A DNA stretch of 64,000 nt from Proteus appendicitidis (GTDB lineage Bacteria > Pseudomonadota > Gammaproteobacteria > Enterobacterales > Enterobacteriaceae). Position 1 is the stretch's first letter. The number at the start of each line of letters is the position of its first letter. The stretch covers positions 1,896,001 to 1,960,000 of the forward strand of contig NZ_CP127389.1 in the NCBI RefSeq assembly GCF_030271835.1, written 5' to 3'. The notes beneath the pieces were generated by a model, which saw only the letters and a list, made by a program, of their open reading frames with translations, was not told the origin of the DNA and made no database searches. Both the position numbers and the translations under genes were made by a program. Shown here one piece after another: positions 1 to 8,501 of the stretch.

Positions 1-548
1 GTGTTGCTAGTTACAATCCGTGGACAGCGCTTTATTGGTTAGTTTCGGGACGTACTGTGGGGGGAATGCAAATGTATGATGGCGATAATCGTTTAGACAG
101 AGATACCGCGCTTATGTTGTGGACGATGGGTAGCTCATGGTTCTCCAATGAACAAGGTAAAAAAGGTCAAATTAAAGCAGGACAACTTGCTGATTTTATC
201 GCCCTTTCTGCTGATTATTTTCGCGTGCCTGAAAATGAGATCAAAGCCATTGAATCACTTTTAACGGTAGTGGATGGCAAGATTGTGTATGCAAATGGTG
301 ACTTTTCATCATTAACACCACCGTCTATTCCAGTATTACCTGATTGGTCGCCAGTGATAAAAGTACCAGGTCATTATTCTTACTTGCAACAAGAGACAAA
401 AGCCGCGGTGTTAAATCAGCTACATCAATGCTGTGGTGCCTGCCATGTTCATGGGCATCAACATGATATCGCTCGCCAATCATCCATTCCTATTTCAGAT
501 GATAATGCATTTTGGGGCGCTTTAGGCTGTTCTTGCTTTACATTCTAA
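1..548 (+). CDS. Amidohydrolase (YtcJ-like family), 5'-truncated by window edge
   Basis: This is the C-terminal part of a metal-dependent amidohydrolase; the frame is open from base 3, so the start lies outside the window. Visible family signatures are NPWTALYWLVSGRTVGG near the truncated end and the late segment GQLADFIALS, the composite-domain closing typical of amidohydrolase-3/YtcJ-like proteins. The metal ligands would be upstream and cannot be checked. The last ~45 residues form a Cys/His-rich tail (QCCGACHVHGHQHD, then GCSCF). An MFS gene follows after 63 bases on the same strand, so the two may be co-transcribed. Substrate is unknown. Confidence 0.8.
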   Translation, partial: VASYNPWTALYWLVSGRTVGGMQMYDGDNRLDRDTALMLWTMGSSWFSNEQGKKGQIKAGQLADFIALSADYFRVPENEIKAIESLLTVVDGKIVYANGDFSSLTPPSIPVLPDWSPVIKVPGHYSYLQQETKAAVLNQLHQCCGACHVHGHQHDIARQSSIPISDDNAFWGALGCSCFTF

Positions 549-611
549 TTTTTATGATAACGATGGTCGGTAATTATTTATCGACCATCTCAAACAAAGA
601 GAGATAAGACG

Positions 612-2210
612 ATGGCAACGCAACGCGCCTCTGCATGGTCGCCCTTACGTAATCGTATTTTTTTCGTATTATGGATGGCAACGCTATTTTCTAATATTGG
701 TACTTGGATGAATGATGTGGGTGCTGGTTGGTTGATGACAAACCTCAGCCCTGATCCCGTGATGATTGCCGCTATTCAAGCCATGACGACATTACCTGTT
801 TTCTTATTGGCGCTTCCCGCAGGAGCCATTGCTGATATTTTCGATAAACGAAAACTGCTTATTTTCGTCAATATTTTAATGCTCTGTGCGGCCACGTTAT
901 TGGCTATTTTGGTTTATTTCGATGTTATCAGCATTGGCTGGTTATTATTAATTACCTTTGTTTTGGGTTCTGGTGCCGCATTTTTAGGCCCTGCATGGCA
1001 AGCCATTGTGCCAAGTATTGTCAAGCCTAATGAATTAAAATCAGGCATTGCCTTAAACAGTATGGGAATTAATATCAGCCGAGCGATAGGTCCCGCACTT
1101 GCAGGTATTTTGATTTCTCAGGTTGGTCTTTATCTTCCTTTTTTACTTAACGCCTTGAGCTTTATTGCCATTATTCTTGCTGTCTGGTGGTGGGAAGGTG
1201 AGAAAAAAGAAGAAGAGAAACTCCCTGCTGAATCTGTTGTGGCAGCAATGATCTCCGGTTTACGTTATGCGCGTTATAGCCCTGCATTGATAAAAACGAT
1301 TGTAAGAGCCGCCAGCTTTTTTATTTTTGCCAGCGCCTATTGGGCAATGTTACCGCTAGTTGCTCGAGTCTCACTACATGGTGATGCGACACTTTATGGT
1401 CTATTAACAACTAGCATTGGTATTGGCGCGGTGGTTGGTGCATTTAGCTTATCAACCTTACGTGAAAAATTTAGCACCAGCACACTTATTGCTTTTGGCA
1501 CTCTGGGTACTGCATTGGTGTTATTTATTTTTGCTAGTGCGACTTCAAAATATCTCGCTATTTTCGCCAGTATGCTTGCAGGATTTAGTTGGATAATCAC
1601 CCTTTCCACATTAATGGTCTCTGCACAAACAGCATTGCCTAATTGGGTTCGTGCGAGAGGTCTCGCACTTTATTTAACTGTGTTTTCAGGCGCTATGGCG
1701 TTAGGCTCTCTTGTTTGGGGACAAATCGCTTCACATACTTCAGTGACGATAGCTTTGCTGTGTGCAACGGTTGGGATTATTTTAGTTTGGTTATGTGTTT
1801 TGCGTGTCAAATTAGACCATGACAACATCAACTTACAGCATTCAGAACACTTTATTCTTGATGAGGGGCTTATTGAGATCACAGCAGATAAAGATCCTGT
1901 GTTAATTACCGTAAATTATCAAATTGAAGCAATTCACCAAGAACAATTCCTTAGTTTAATGAATCGATTAAAAACGGTTCGTTTAAGAGATGGTGGTTAT
2001 TCATGGGGCTTGTTTGTTTCATCTGATGCGATTACAGATAATAACGCTCAAACTTATATGGAAACGTTTATGGTCGCTTCTTGGGCTGAGCATCTTCGTC
2101 AACATGATCGCGCGACAATGGATGATAAACAGTTGCAACAACAATTAGATAAAATAATTAGCGCTAAAAAAGTGACACACTCTTTCTCTGCTTTTTCACC
2201 CAAAAAATAA
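612..2210 (+). CDS. MFS transporter of the transmembrane secretion effector/EntS-like family with C-terminal soluble domain
   Basis: A 532-residue inner-membrane transporter. Residues ~1-400 hold the MFS segments, with a cytoplasmic-loop motif DIFDKRKLLI after the second helix pair. Residues ~420-520 are a soluble domain (VNYQIEAIHQEQFLSLMNRL, then RLRDGGYSWGLF, then SWAEHLRQHDR) resembling a dimeric alpha/beta barrel of the antibiotic-biosynthesis-monooxygenase type, as in the PF05977-type fusion. The length fits that family. The start has a fair ribosome site (AGAGA) about 7-10 bases upstream. The upstream amidohydrolase is probably in the same unit, which suggests export of a small molecule or product, but the substrate cannot be told from sequence. 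Confidence 0.85.
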   Translation: MATQRASAWSPLRNRIFFVLWMATLFSNIGTWMNDVGAGWLMTNLSPDPVMIAAIQAMTTLPVFLLALPAGAIADIFDKRKLLIFVNILMLCAATLLAILVYFDVISIGWLLLITFVLGSGAAFLGPAWQAIVPSIVKPNELKSGIALNSMGINISRAIGPALAGILISQVGLYLPFLLNALSFIAIILAVWWWEGEKKEEEKLPAESVVAAMISGLRYARYSPALIKTIVRAASFFIFASAYWAMLPLVARVSLHGDATLYGLLTTSIGIGAVVGAFSLSTLREKFSTSTLIAFGTLGTALVLFIFASATSKYLAIFASMLAGFSWIITLSTLMVSAQTALPNWVRARGLALYLTVFSGAMALGSLVWGQIASHTSVTIALLCATVGIILVWLCVLRVKLDHDNINLQHSEHFILDEGLIEITADKDPVLITVNYQIEAIHQEQFLSLMNRLKTVRLRDGGYSWGLFVSSDAITDNNAQTYMETFMVASWAEHLRQHDRATMDDKQLQQQLDKIISAKKVTHSFSAFSPKK

Positions 2211-2369
2211 TTACATCAATCGCTCATACACTTTATTTATTTTTATTTCGGTCAATAAGGTGTATGGGTGGTTTTGTGTTTTTTATCCTTTCATTGCCTC
2301 TCACTCTACTTTCTTGTACTCTGCACCGCTTCTTACCTTTGAAATAACGAAAACGTATTTGAGAAAATC

Positions 2370-2657
2370 ATGACAGGACATATTTCTAAAGATCCGCTAC
2401 ATGGCATCACTCTTGAAATGCAAGTAAATGCGCTGGTGGCAAAATATGGTTGGGCTAAATTAGGACAACTTATCAAAATTAACTGCTTTAGAAGTGATCC
2501 TAGCGTGAAATCGAGTTTAAAATTTTTGCGCAGAACACCTTGGGCGCGCGCGGAAGTGGAAGCGTTATATCTTGATTCTTTAGAAGCAGATATTGATGAT
2601 GTGATTGAAGTTATCGACCATCCTGATTGCGATCCGTGGGCAAATAGTCGAAAGTAG
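2370..2657 (+). CDS. VF530 family (DUF2132) small DNA-binding-type protein
   Basis: A 95-residue protein matching the VF530/DUF2132 family: the [21 protein letters not shown] opening region, a central [20 protein letters not shown] and a WARxxVExLYL segment are the family's hallmark. A Vibrio fischeri member has a known structure and has been proposed to bind DNA; the physiological role is not established. It is a single gene with its own apparent terminator (a 33-bp palindrome at 2742-2774). Confidence 0.85.
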   Translation: MTGHISKDPLHGITLEMQVNALVAKYGWAKLGQLIKINCFRSDPSVKSSLKFLRRTPWARAEVEALYLDSLEADIDDVIEVIDHPDCDPWANSRK

Positions 2658-2741
2658 TTTTAAAATGAAATTCTATTTCAAAGTAGATATATCCTATAAA
2701 ATCTATTTTTTATTATGAGGGGTATTTAAATTTTGAAATAA

Positions 2742-2774
2742 AAAATGCTACTTTAGTAACTAAAGTAGCATTTT
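2742..2774. terminator. Perfect 33-bp palindrome, likely bidirectional terminator
   Basis: Two 16-base arms, AAAATGCTACTTTAGT and its exact reverse complement, are separated by one base. The arms end in A/T runs, so a transcript from either strand forms a hairpin with a U tract. It lies between the convergent VF530 gene and the RelA/SpoT-fold gene and would insulate them. Confidence 0.8.
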
Positions 2775-2843
2775 AAATGCTATAATCTTAAAAGATAATT
2801 ATATTTTAAATATTTTATATCCTATAAATTATAATAGAGTTTA

Positions 2844-3731
2844 TTAGAATTCATCTTTGAAAATTGATGGAGTCATTGAAGCAATTGTATCATTTTTCAC
2901 ATGAAACATATTGCAAAAATAAATTAGACTATTTACATTTAATGGAAGTGTGAAATTATTTGATGACATATCATTTATAACTTCTTTTCTCAATAATCGA
3001 AAAAACTCTTTTGCAACTTGAGGATTATCATCAAAATATTTACTAATCGATTCATTGAGCTTCATTGGTTGCATCCGCAATCTGAATTTTTGACGTAGCA
3101 TTGATTCCCAACTTCTAGATTTATAGTGTTTGTAAGCTAATTCATCGAATATTTTTATCATCGTCCACTCTGATGTTTCTAAAGTTGCATATATCCCATT
3201 AAGCCTACGGCTTTCATTATCGTGATTAGCCCAATCTGGTTTAGATTTATATCTAAGATCATGTTCTACTTCATGCCATCCCTCAGAAAGAATAGACCGT
3301 ATTTGAAGTTCAAAAGTTGAATCAATGAGTTTACTAATTGGCTCACTAAATAAATATTCTTTTTCTAGAAGTTTTTTTGGAATGTCATATACTATATTAT
3401 ATCTTACTGCAGAGAATTCATCCGCTCCCATAATGTCAATGCTATGATCTTTCTCTCTTTCCGAAAAAATAGTATTTAAAATATTATGAACAATCTCTAT
3501 ATCATCATTGAAATATAGAGCTATTCTAACACCTATGGCATCTTGAATTTTATGTGTATCACCATATTTAGGATCGCTCAATTTTTTGTTGATTGATATA
3601 ATATCCTTATTTCTAGAAAAAACTCTAAACATAATTCCGAGATTTGTAAGTTTGGATGAAATTAATTCTTCTATGTCTTCTTTTGTTGATTCACTAAAGG
3701 AAAAATTTATTTTATTGAGTGTACTGTTCAT
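2844..3731 (-). CDS. RelA/SpoT-fold nucleotidyl/pyrophosphate transferase (small alarmone synthetase-like), putative effector
   Basis: A 295-residue protein with one RelA/SpoT synthetase domain (residues ~15-165) and a ~130-residue helical tail without known domain. Visible motifs: RVFSRNKDIISINKKL (36-51, nucleotide-binding basic region), IQDAIGVRI (62-70, the conserved Asp-x-x-Gly-x-Arg) and ELQIRSILSEGWHEVEHDLRYK region (141-162, conserved E-Q-R, W and EH...YK). The usual GYRSLH/GYRAVH loop is replaced by EFSAVR (105-110), so the guanine-stacking Tyr becomes Phe and the His becomes Arg. No hydrolase (HD) or regulatory (TGS/ACT) domain exists, as in small alarmone synthetases and toxSAS toxins. 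It starts one base after the stop of the NTPase gene (TAG-A-ATG), so the two are translationally coupled. Product (ppGpp-like, ppApp-like or tRNA pyrophosphorylation) cannot be told from sequence. Confidence 0.82.
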   Translation of the reverse strand: MNSTLNKINFSFSESTKEDIEELISSKLTNLGIMFRVFSRNKDIISINKKLSDPKYGDTHKIQDAIGVRIALYFNDDIEIVHNILNTIFSEREKDHSIDIMGADEFSAVRYNIVYDIPKKLLEKEYLFSEPISKLIDSTFELQIRSILSEGWHEVEHDLRYKSKPDWANHDNESRRLNGIYATLETSEWTMIKIFDELAYKHYKSRSWESMLRQKFRLRMQPMKLNESISKYFDDNPQVAKEFFRLLRKEVINDMSSNNFTLPLNVNSLIYFCNMFHVKNDTIASMTPSIFKDEF

Positions 3732-3732
3732 T

Positions 3733-5862
3733 CTAGCGTCCTAATATTTTTTTAACTTCACCAACATTAAATTTATTTATCGCAGTAAATGAACTACTAT
3801 TTGCACTTTCAAGAATTTCTTTATCTTTCAGTCTTTTAATAGCTTTTGTTATATTTCTTCTAGAGTAACCTTCAATTTTATATAAAACACCTGTATAGAT
3901 ATGTAATCTAGTGATTGAATTAGAACCTAATGGCATGAATTTACCTAATATCTCTCTTTCTAAATTTAATTCATCATCATTAGGTATATCCTCTTCAATT
4001 TGTTCATTATCTAAAATTAGGTTGTTATTGTCTGTACAATTTAGAAAACTTATATCATAAGGCTTAGAATCCATAGGATAAGTACAATTATAAAATTGGC
4101 AAGAAATAAATGTAACATCATGAAAGTTTATAAAATTAAAAACGCTATTTGAAAAAGAACACTCGTTAAAAACAGAGTTTTTTATTTCTGACTTCTCAAA
4201 AAATACTGTATTTTCAAACTCCAAGCCTGTGATGGTTGTACTAGAATAAATATCCAAATCAATATGTTGTTCTAATAAATATTCATATTTCATATGTTCG
4301 GTAGACGTTAGAAATTCTCTCATTCCTAAAAGTCGTTTCCATAATAAATGGCGTTCACTATTATTACGAGGCAAATATGATTGTACTGCTGGTTCAACAA
4401 ATCGTTCATCTGCTGCTAGCCAATCGTCAGCATCATTTTCAATGATACCGCGAGCGATATAATTACCAAAAACAAATTCATTAACAAATTCTATTCTATT
4501 TTCACCTTGATTACTTCTGTCAAAAAATGCATGTGTGGCTAATTTATTGGCTAATGCATCGATAGTAGGGCGATCTTTCCCTGGATATAAAAGCCTTGTT
4601 TCGTCAAGAATCAATGTGTTTTTGCTTTTAATTAAATTTATTATTTTTTCTTTATTATCTGACGTATAGTCATTTTCACACATGTTCATTGCAATACTAG
4701 ATAAGACAGCAGATTGTTTTTCTGGGATCATCAGAAGATCTTGCCGTTCTCTTTCTCTTTCAAGCATAGATGTAAAATAATGATCTACAATTTTTGAGCT
4801 TTGACTACATAGAGCATTAAAGTTTTCATCATTGATGGAACGAAGATAAGCTAGCAATACTGGGTTTGATAATTTTTTTATATCAATATGTTGAGATTTT
4901 AACTTATCAATCCTTTCAGTAGATAACCAATCTTTAACTTCAGGTATACTTAATTTATATCTAATGACATTAAAATTATCTTTATATTTATTTTTCCACT
5001 CTTGAAACACTTCCCCATCAAAAATTGCAGTGCGACGAGATGTTAATATAACTTTAGCTGAATTGGTAAGAAGTTCACCTATTGTTTCTAACATTGGTTG
5101 GGCTTTTTCAAAATCAATATCATTATTTTTATTTATTGTGGTTTCATTTAATAACTCATCAAATCCATCTAATACGAGAACAATTTTACCATTTTTTGTT
5201 TCATCGATAACAAGATCACTTTTTACGGTACGAAAACTACGATCGACTTCCCTAACAAAGACATGGCTAAATACTTTTGCTTGACGATCTCGCGAAAATT
5301 CGGTAAAGAAAGGAAGTGGAGTACCTTCAGTTTCAACTAAATTTTTAAGTATCTCATATGATGTACAGGTTTTTCCAAAACCGGCTGGTGCTTCAATAAG
5401 AATTAATTTAGATTCATTTTTTTTTATTTCTTTTAAAATATCCTCAATAATATTTTCTTCATGTTTTGGGGGGGAGTTCTCTTTTTCATATGGAACATGT
5501 ACATAGTTATAGTTTTTCGCACCAAAAGGTAAAATAGATAGCATTTTTTCACAATAATCATTGTACTCATTTTTAATTCTTATTCTCCAATCATCAACAT
5601 TGAAAAAACCTTCAAATAAATTATTTTCTATATCTTTTAAGTCTGTAAAAAAAGATTTTTTTGTTGAATATCCTATATCGTCCAGTCCTTTTATACTTTT
5701 TTCCATCTCTTGAAGATTAACATTTTCAGTATAAACCAATTCAGCATTATGGAAAAAACCGGCTTTAAATGTAAATGCATAATAACCAGCTCCTGATGCG
5801 TTTTTTTTATACTCAAAACCATACTTTCTAAATAATGAGATAAGACGGTCGGAATCTAACAT
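3733..5862 (-). CDS. NACHT/STAND-like P-loop NTPase, putative sensor of a two-gene defence system
   Basis: A 709-residue protein. Residues 1-~130 are an unrecognised N-terminal region. Residues ~150-290 hold the NTPase core: Walker A APAGFGKT (158-165), Walker B VLVLDGFDEL (228-237, with the small-residue/acidic pattern common in NACHT proteins) and a sensor-like LTSRR (273-277). A helical region follows. Residues ~545-595 show degenerate pentapeptide-like repeats (FENTVF, NSVFNECSF, NSVFNFINF, DVTFISCQF), and ~640-709 look like a winged helix (TRLHIYTGVLYKIEGYSRRNITKAIKRL region). Known bacterial NACHT and STAND proteins sense phage proteins and trigger a toxic effector. The coupled RelA/SpoT-fold gene is the natural effector candidate. 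Codon and base composition are more AT-rich than the flanking genes. No exact match to a named system is claimed. Confidence 0.78.
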   Translation of the reverse strand: MLDSDRLISLFRKYGFEYKKNASGAGYYAFTFKAGFFHNAELVYTENVNLQEMEKSIKGLDDIGYSTKKSFFTDLKDIENNLFEGFFNVDDWRIRIKNEYNDYCEKMLSILPFGAKNYNYVHVPYEKENSPPKHEENIIEDILKEIKKNESKLILIEAPAGFGKTCTSYEILKNLVETEGTPLPFFTEFSRDRQAKVFSHVFVREVDRSFRTVKSDLVIDETKNGKIVLVLDGFDELLNETTINKNNDIDFEKAQPMLETIGELLTNSAKVILTSRRTAIFDGEVFQEWKNKYKDNFNVIRYKLSIPEVKDWLSTERIDKLKSQHIDIKKLSNPVLLAYLRSINDENFNALCSQSSKIVDHYFTSMLERERERQDLLMIPEKQSAVLSSIAMNMCENDYTSDNKEKIINLIKSKNTLILDETRLLYPGKDRPTIDALANKLATHAFFDRSNQGENRIEFVNEFVFGNYIARGIIENDADDWLAADERFVEPAVQSYLPRNNSERHLLWKRLLGMREFLTSTEHMKYEYLLEQHIDLDIYSSTTITGLEFENTVFFEKSEIKNSVFNECSFSNSVFNFINFHDVTFISCQFYNCTYPMDSKPYDISFLNCTDNNNLILDNEQIEEDIPNDDELNLEREILGKFMPLGSNSITRLHIYTGVLYKIEGYSRRNITKAIKRLKDKEILESANSSSFTAINKFNVGEVKKILGR

Positions 5863-5970
5863 AAATATTCCTATAAAATATATGTAGTTTATGTAGGTAG
5901 TATTGAGAATATTTTTTCTTTTATATTAAAAAAATAAGATATTAATAATGCCATATTTTTTTATTTAGTA

Positions 5971-7137
5971 CTACTCATCCCTAAACTCTTTCGGTGTCAT
6001 ACCAAATTCTTTTTTAAAGATAGAGTAAAAATATTGCAGTGATGGATAGCCACACATCACAGATATTTCTTGTATCGCCAGTGTTGTGGTGGCTAATAAA
6101 TTTTGAGCGCGTTTGAGCTTTTCTTCATAAATAACGGTATGAATTGTTTTGCCAATTTCTTTTTTAAATCGCTGTTCTAAATTAGAACGCGACATATTAA
6201 CCGCGTCTAAAACTTGCTCCGTTTTTATTCCCTTGCAAGCATTGTAATAAATATAATGCATAGCCTGTACAACGGTAGGGTCGTTAAATGAATGGAAATC
6301 TGTTGAACGGCGCTCAACAATTTTAACCGGTGGTACTAATATTCTTTGCGGTTTCTCTGTGACATGCCCTTCCAGCGTTTGATGCAACAACTTCGCAGCT
6401 AAATATCCCATTTGTCGTGAACCTTGCACAACAGAAGATAATGCAATACGAGATAAATAACGCGTCATATCTTCATCATCAATACCAATAATGCTGATCT
6501 CTTCAGGCACATTAATATTTAAATTATCGCAAACTTGCAGTAAATGGCGCGCCCTAGCATCTGTTACCGCAATAATACCTGTTTGTGGGGGCAAGGTTTG
6601 TATCCAATCGGATAAACGGTTTTGCGCATGTTGCCAATTTTCTTGGGTAATATCCATGCCGTTATAAACAATACCCGGATATTTTTCACTGGTGACTAAT
6701 TGACGAAATGCATGCTCTCGTTCATTAGACCAATGAGGATGATCTTTTGCTGGCAAGCCATAAAAAGCAAAGTGTTTCAGCCCTTTTTGCTTTAAATGTA
6801 AAAAAGCTTGCTGGACTAATTCATAATTATCTGTGGCGATATAAGGTACAGATGGATAATTTTCTTCTTGATGATAAGAGCCACCCACACCAATAACTGC
6901 TAATGGTAATTGGCTTAAATGTTTTGCAATAATTGGATCATCAAAATCTGCAATAATACCATCACAAACCCAATGGTTTATATTATCAAGCCGAGTACGA
7001 AAATCCTCTTCAATAAATACATCCCAATGGCACTGTGATGCCTGAAGATATTCTCCAACACCTTCAACAACTTGTCGGTCATACACTTTATTAGCATTGA
7101 ATAACAGCACAATACGAAAGTATTTATCTTTTTTCAT
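5971..7137 (-). CDS. xylR: Xylose operon transcriptional activator XylR
   Basis: A 388-residue regulator close in length to E. coli XylR (392). Residues ~1-275 form a LacI/periplasmic-binding-like sugar domain (RIVLLFNANKVYDRQVVEG, then VPEEISIIGIDDE), and residues ~285-385 an AraC-type double helix-turn-helix ending GYPSLQYFYSIFKKEFGMTP. In the family, xylose binding turns the protein into an activator of xylA and transport promoters. It is divergent from the malY-nhaC-xylA-xylB unit and shares the 188-base promoter region containing a perfect CRP site. That layout supports control of the whole divergent unit. Confidence 0.93.
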   Translation of the reverse strand: MKKDKYFRIVLLFNANKVYDRQVVEGVGEYLQASQCHWDVFIEEDFRTRLDNINHWVCDGIIADFDDPIIAKHLSQLPLAVIGVGGSYHQEENYPSVPYIATDNYELVQQAFLHLKQKGLKHFAFYGLPAKDHPHWSNEREHAFRQLVTSEKYPGIVYNGMDITQENWQHAQNRLSDWIQTLPPQTGIIAVTDARARHLLQVCDNLNINVPEEISIIGIDDEDMTRYLSRIALSSVVQGSRQMGYLAAKLLHQTLEGHVTEKPQRILVPPVKIVERRSTDFHSFNDPTVVQAMHYIYYNACKGIKTEQVLDAVNMSRSNLEQRFKKEIGKTIHTVIYEEKLKRAQNLLATTTLAIQEISVMCGYPSLQYFYSIFKKEFGMTPKEFRDE

Positions 7138-7210
7138 TTTACGCTACCTAGTTTTCTCGTTTGGCATTAAACCACAGCTTTAATTTTGTAAGAACTTGCT
7201 TTCATTGCTA

Positions 7211-7226
7211 TGTGACTACTATCACA
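7211..7226. promoter_or_regulatory. CRP-cAMP binding site
   Basis: TGTGA-CTACTA-TCACA is an exact match to the TGTGA-N6-TCACA consensus. It lies between divergent xylR and the malY-like gene, ~115 bases upstream of the latter's start, the placement expected for catabolite control of xylose genes. Confidence 0.85.
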
Positions 7227-7325
7227 CAAGCCAAATTTCGTAATGGCAAAGTAAAAAATAGGAATAACCAATGTTAATTACAACAGGTATTTTGTTTTTA
7301 AACCCGATTGCCGAGGAGATTTCTC

Positions 7326-8495
7326 ATGTATCAGAATAACTTTAATAAATTAATTTCTAGGCAAAATACCTATAGCGCAAAATGGTGTAATAGTAACGCC
7401 AATGTTATCCCGTTATCTGTTGCAGATATGGATATTCCTGCGCCTGATTTTATTATTAATGAACTTACCCAATTTAATCTTAAAGGCATTTATGGCTATA
7501 CCGACCTGAGCCATGATTGGAATAATGTTGCTGCTAATTGGTTTAAAACGCAATATCAGTGGGTTGTTGCCCCTGAGACAATTGTCTTTTGCCCTCGTAT
7601 TATTCAGGCTGTTTCACTTTATATTCAGAACTTTACGCAAATGGGCGATAAAGTGACAACGTTATCTCCCGCTTATCATCCTATTAGTAATGCTGTTTGT
7701 GTCAATCAACGTGAACTATTAGAAAGCCCGCTGATTTATCGTGACGGCTATTATGAAATTGATTTTGATGACTTGGAAAATAAGTTTAAACAGTCTGTCT
7801 GCTTTATTTTGCTATCACCGCACAATCCAACAGGAACAGTATGGCAAAAAAGTGATTTATTAAAAATAGCGGAACTTGCACAAAAATATCAGGTTTTTAT
7901 TATTTCTGATGATGTGCATGCCGATTTTGTTTTTGATGACGCAACTTATCACCCTATTTCATCAGTAAATACTTATGTAGAACAACACTCTTTTATTTGT
8001 ACTTCTCCCGCTAAAACATTCAATTTAGCAGGTCTTGAAGTTGCGAATATAGTTATTGCCAATCCTGAATATCGTGAAAAATTCAAGCAATGCTTAATTG
8101 CTGCGGGTATTCATAATCCTGGCTATTTTTCAGTTCCCGCTTTTTTACAAGCTTATACCTTACAAGGCCAACAATGGGTTGGTGAATTAAAAACGTACCT
8201 TGCTGATAACCGACGTTGGGTAAAAGAACAATGTGAACGTTACTTTCCTGATTGGGTTATCACTCAAAGTCATGGCACCTACATGCTATGGATCAACTAC
8301 CAAAAAATGCAGTTATCTGAAGAACAACTAAAACATTGGTTTGTTTCATTAGCTGAAGTGGAAATGAGTTGGGGGCGTGGTTTTGGTGCGGTTGGGGATG
8401 GTTTTTTCCGCATTAATATCGCGACACCTCGTTCAATATTAGAAACCGTTTTCACTCGGCTTATTCGTACCTTACCTCACGCCAGTTTGGAATAA
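7326..8495 (+). CDS. MalY/PatB-type PLP-dependent aminotransferase / cystathionine beta-lyase
   Basis: A 389-residue fold-type I PLP enzyme. The pyridoxal lysine is K230 in SPAKTFNLAGLE, and ADMDIPAPDF near the N-terminus and LLSPHNPTGTVW are family signatures of MalY/PatB C-S lyases. The start at 7326 is chosen because a strong GAGGAG lies 7 bases upstream; an in-frame TTG at 7308 would add six residues over that ribosome site. The nhaC-like gene begins 6 bases after the stop, and xylA follows. The reaction is probably beta-elimination of cystathionine-like substrates, or a transaminase-related side reaction. The link with xylose is unexplained. Confidence 0.85.
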   Translation: MYQNNFNKLISRQNTYSAKWCNSNANVIPLSVADMDIPAPDFIINELTQFNLKGIYGYTDLSHDWNNVAANWFKTQYQWVVAPETIVFCPRIIQAVSLYIQNFTQMGDKVTTLSPAYHPISNAVCVNQRELLESPLIYRDGYYEIDFDDLENKFKQSVCFILLSPHNPTGTVWQKSDLLKIAELAQKYQVFIISDDVHADFVFDDATYHPISSVNTYVEQHSFICTSPAKTFNLAGLEVANIVIANPEYREKFKQCLIAAGIHNPGYFSVPAFLQAYTLQGQQWVGELKTYLADNRRWVKEQCERYFPDWVITQSHGTYMLWINYQKMQLSEEQLKHWFVSLAEVEMSWGRGFGAVGDGFFRINIATPRSILETVFTRLIRTLPHASLE

Positions 8496-8501
8496 ATTAC
8501 A

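Noticed and set aside
2844..3731. RelA/SpoT gene as the cell's main stringent-response enzyme
   Set aside because: It is 295 residues, lacks the HD, TGS and ACT domains and has a diverged loop; main RelA and SpoT are ~740 and ~700 residues.
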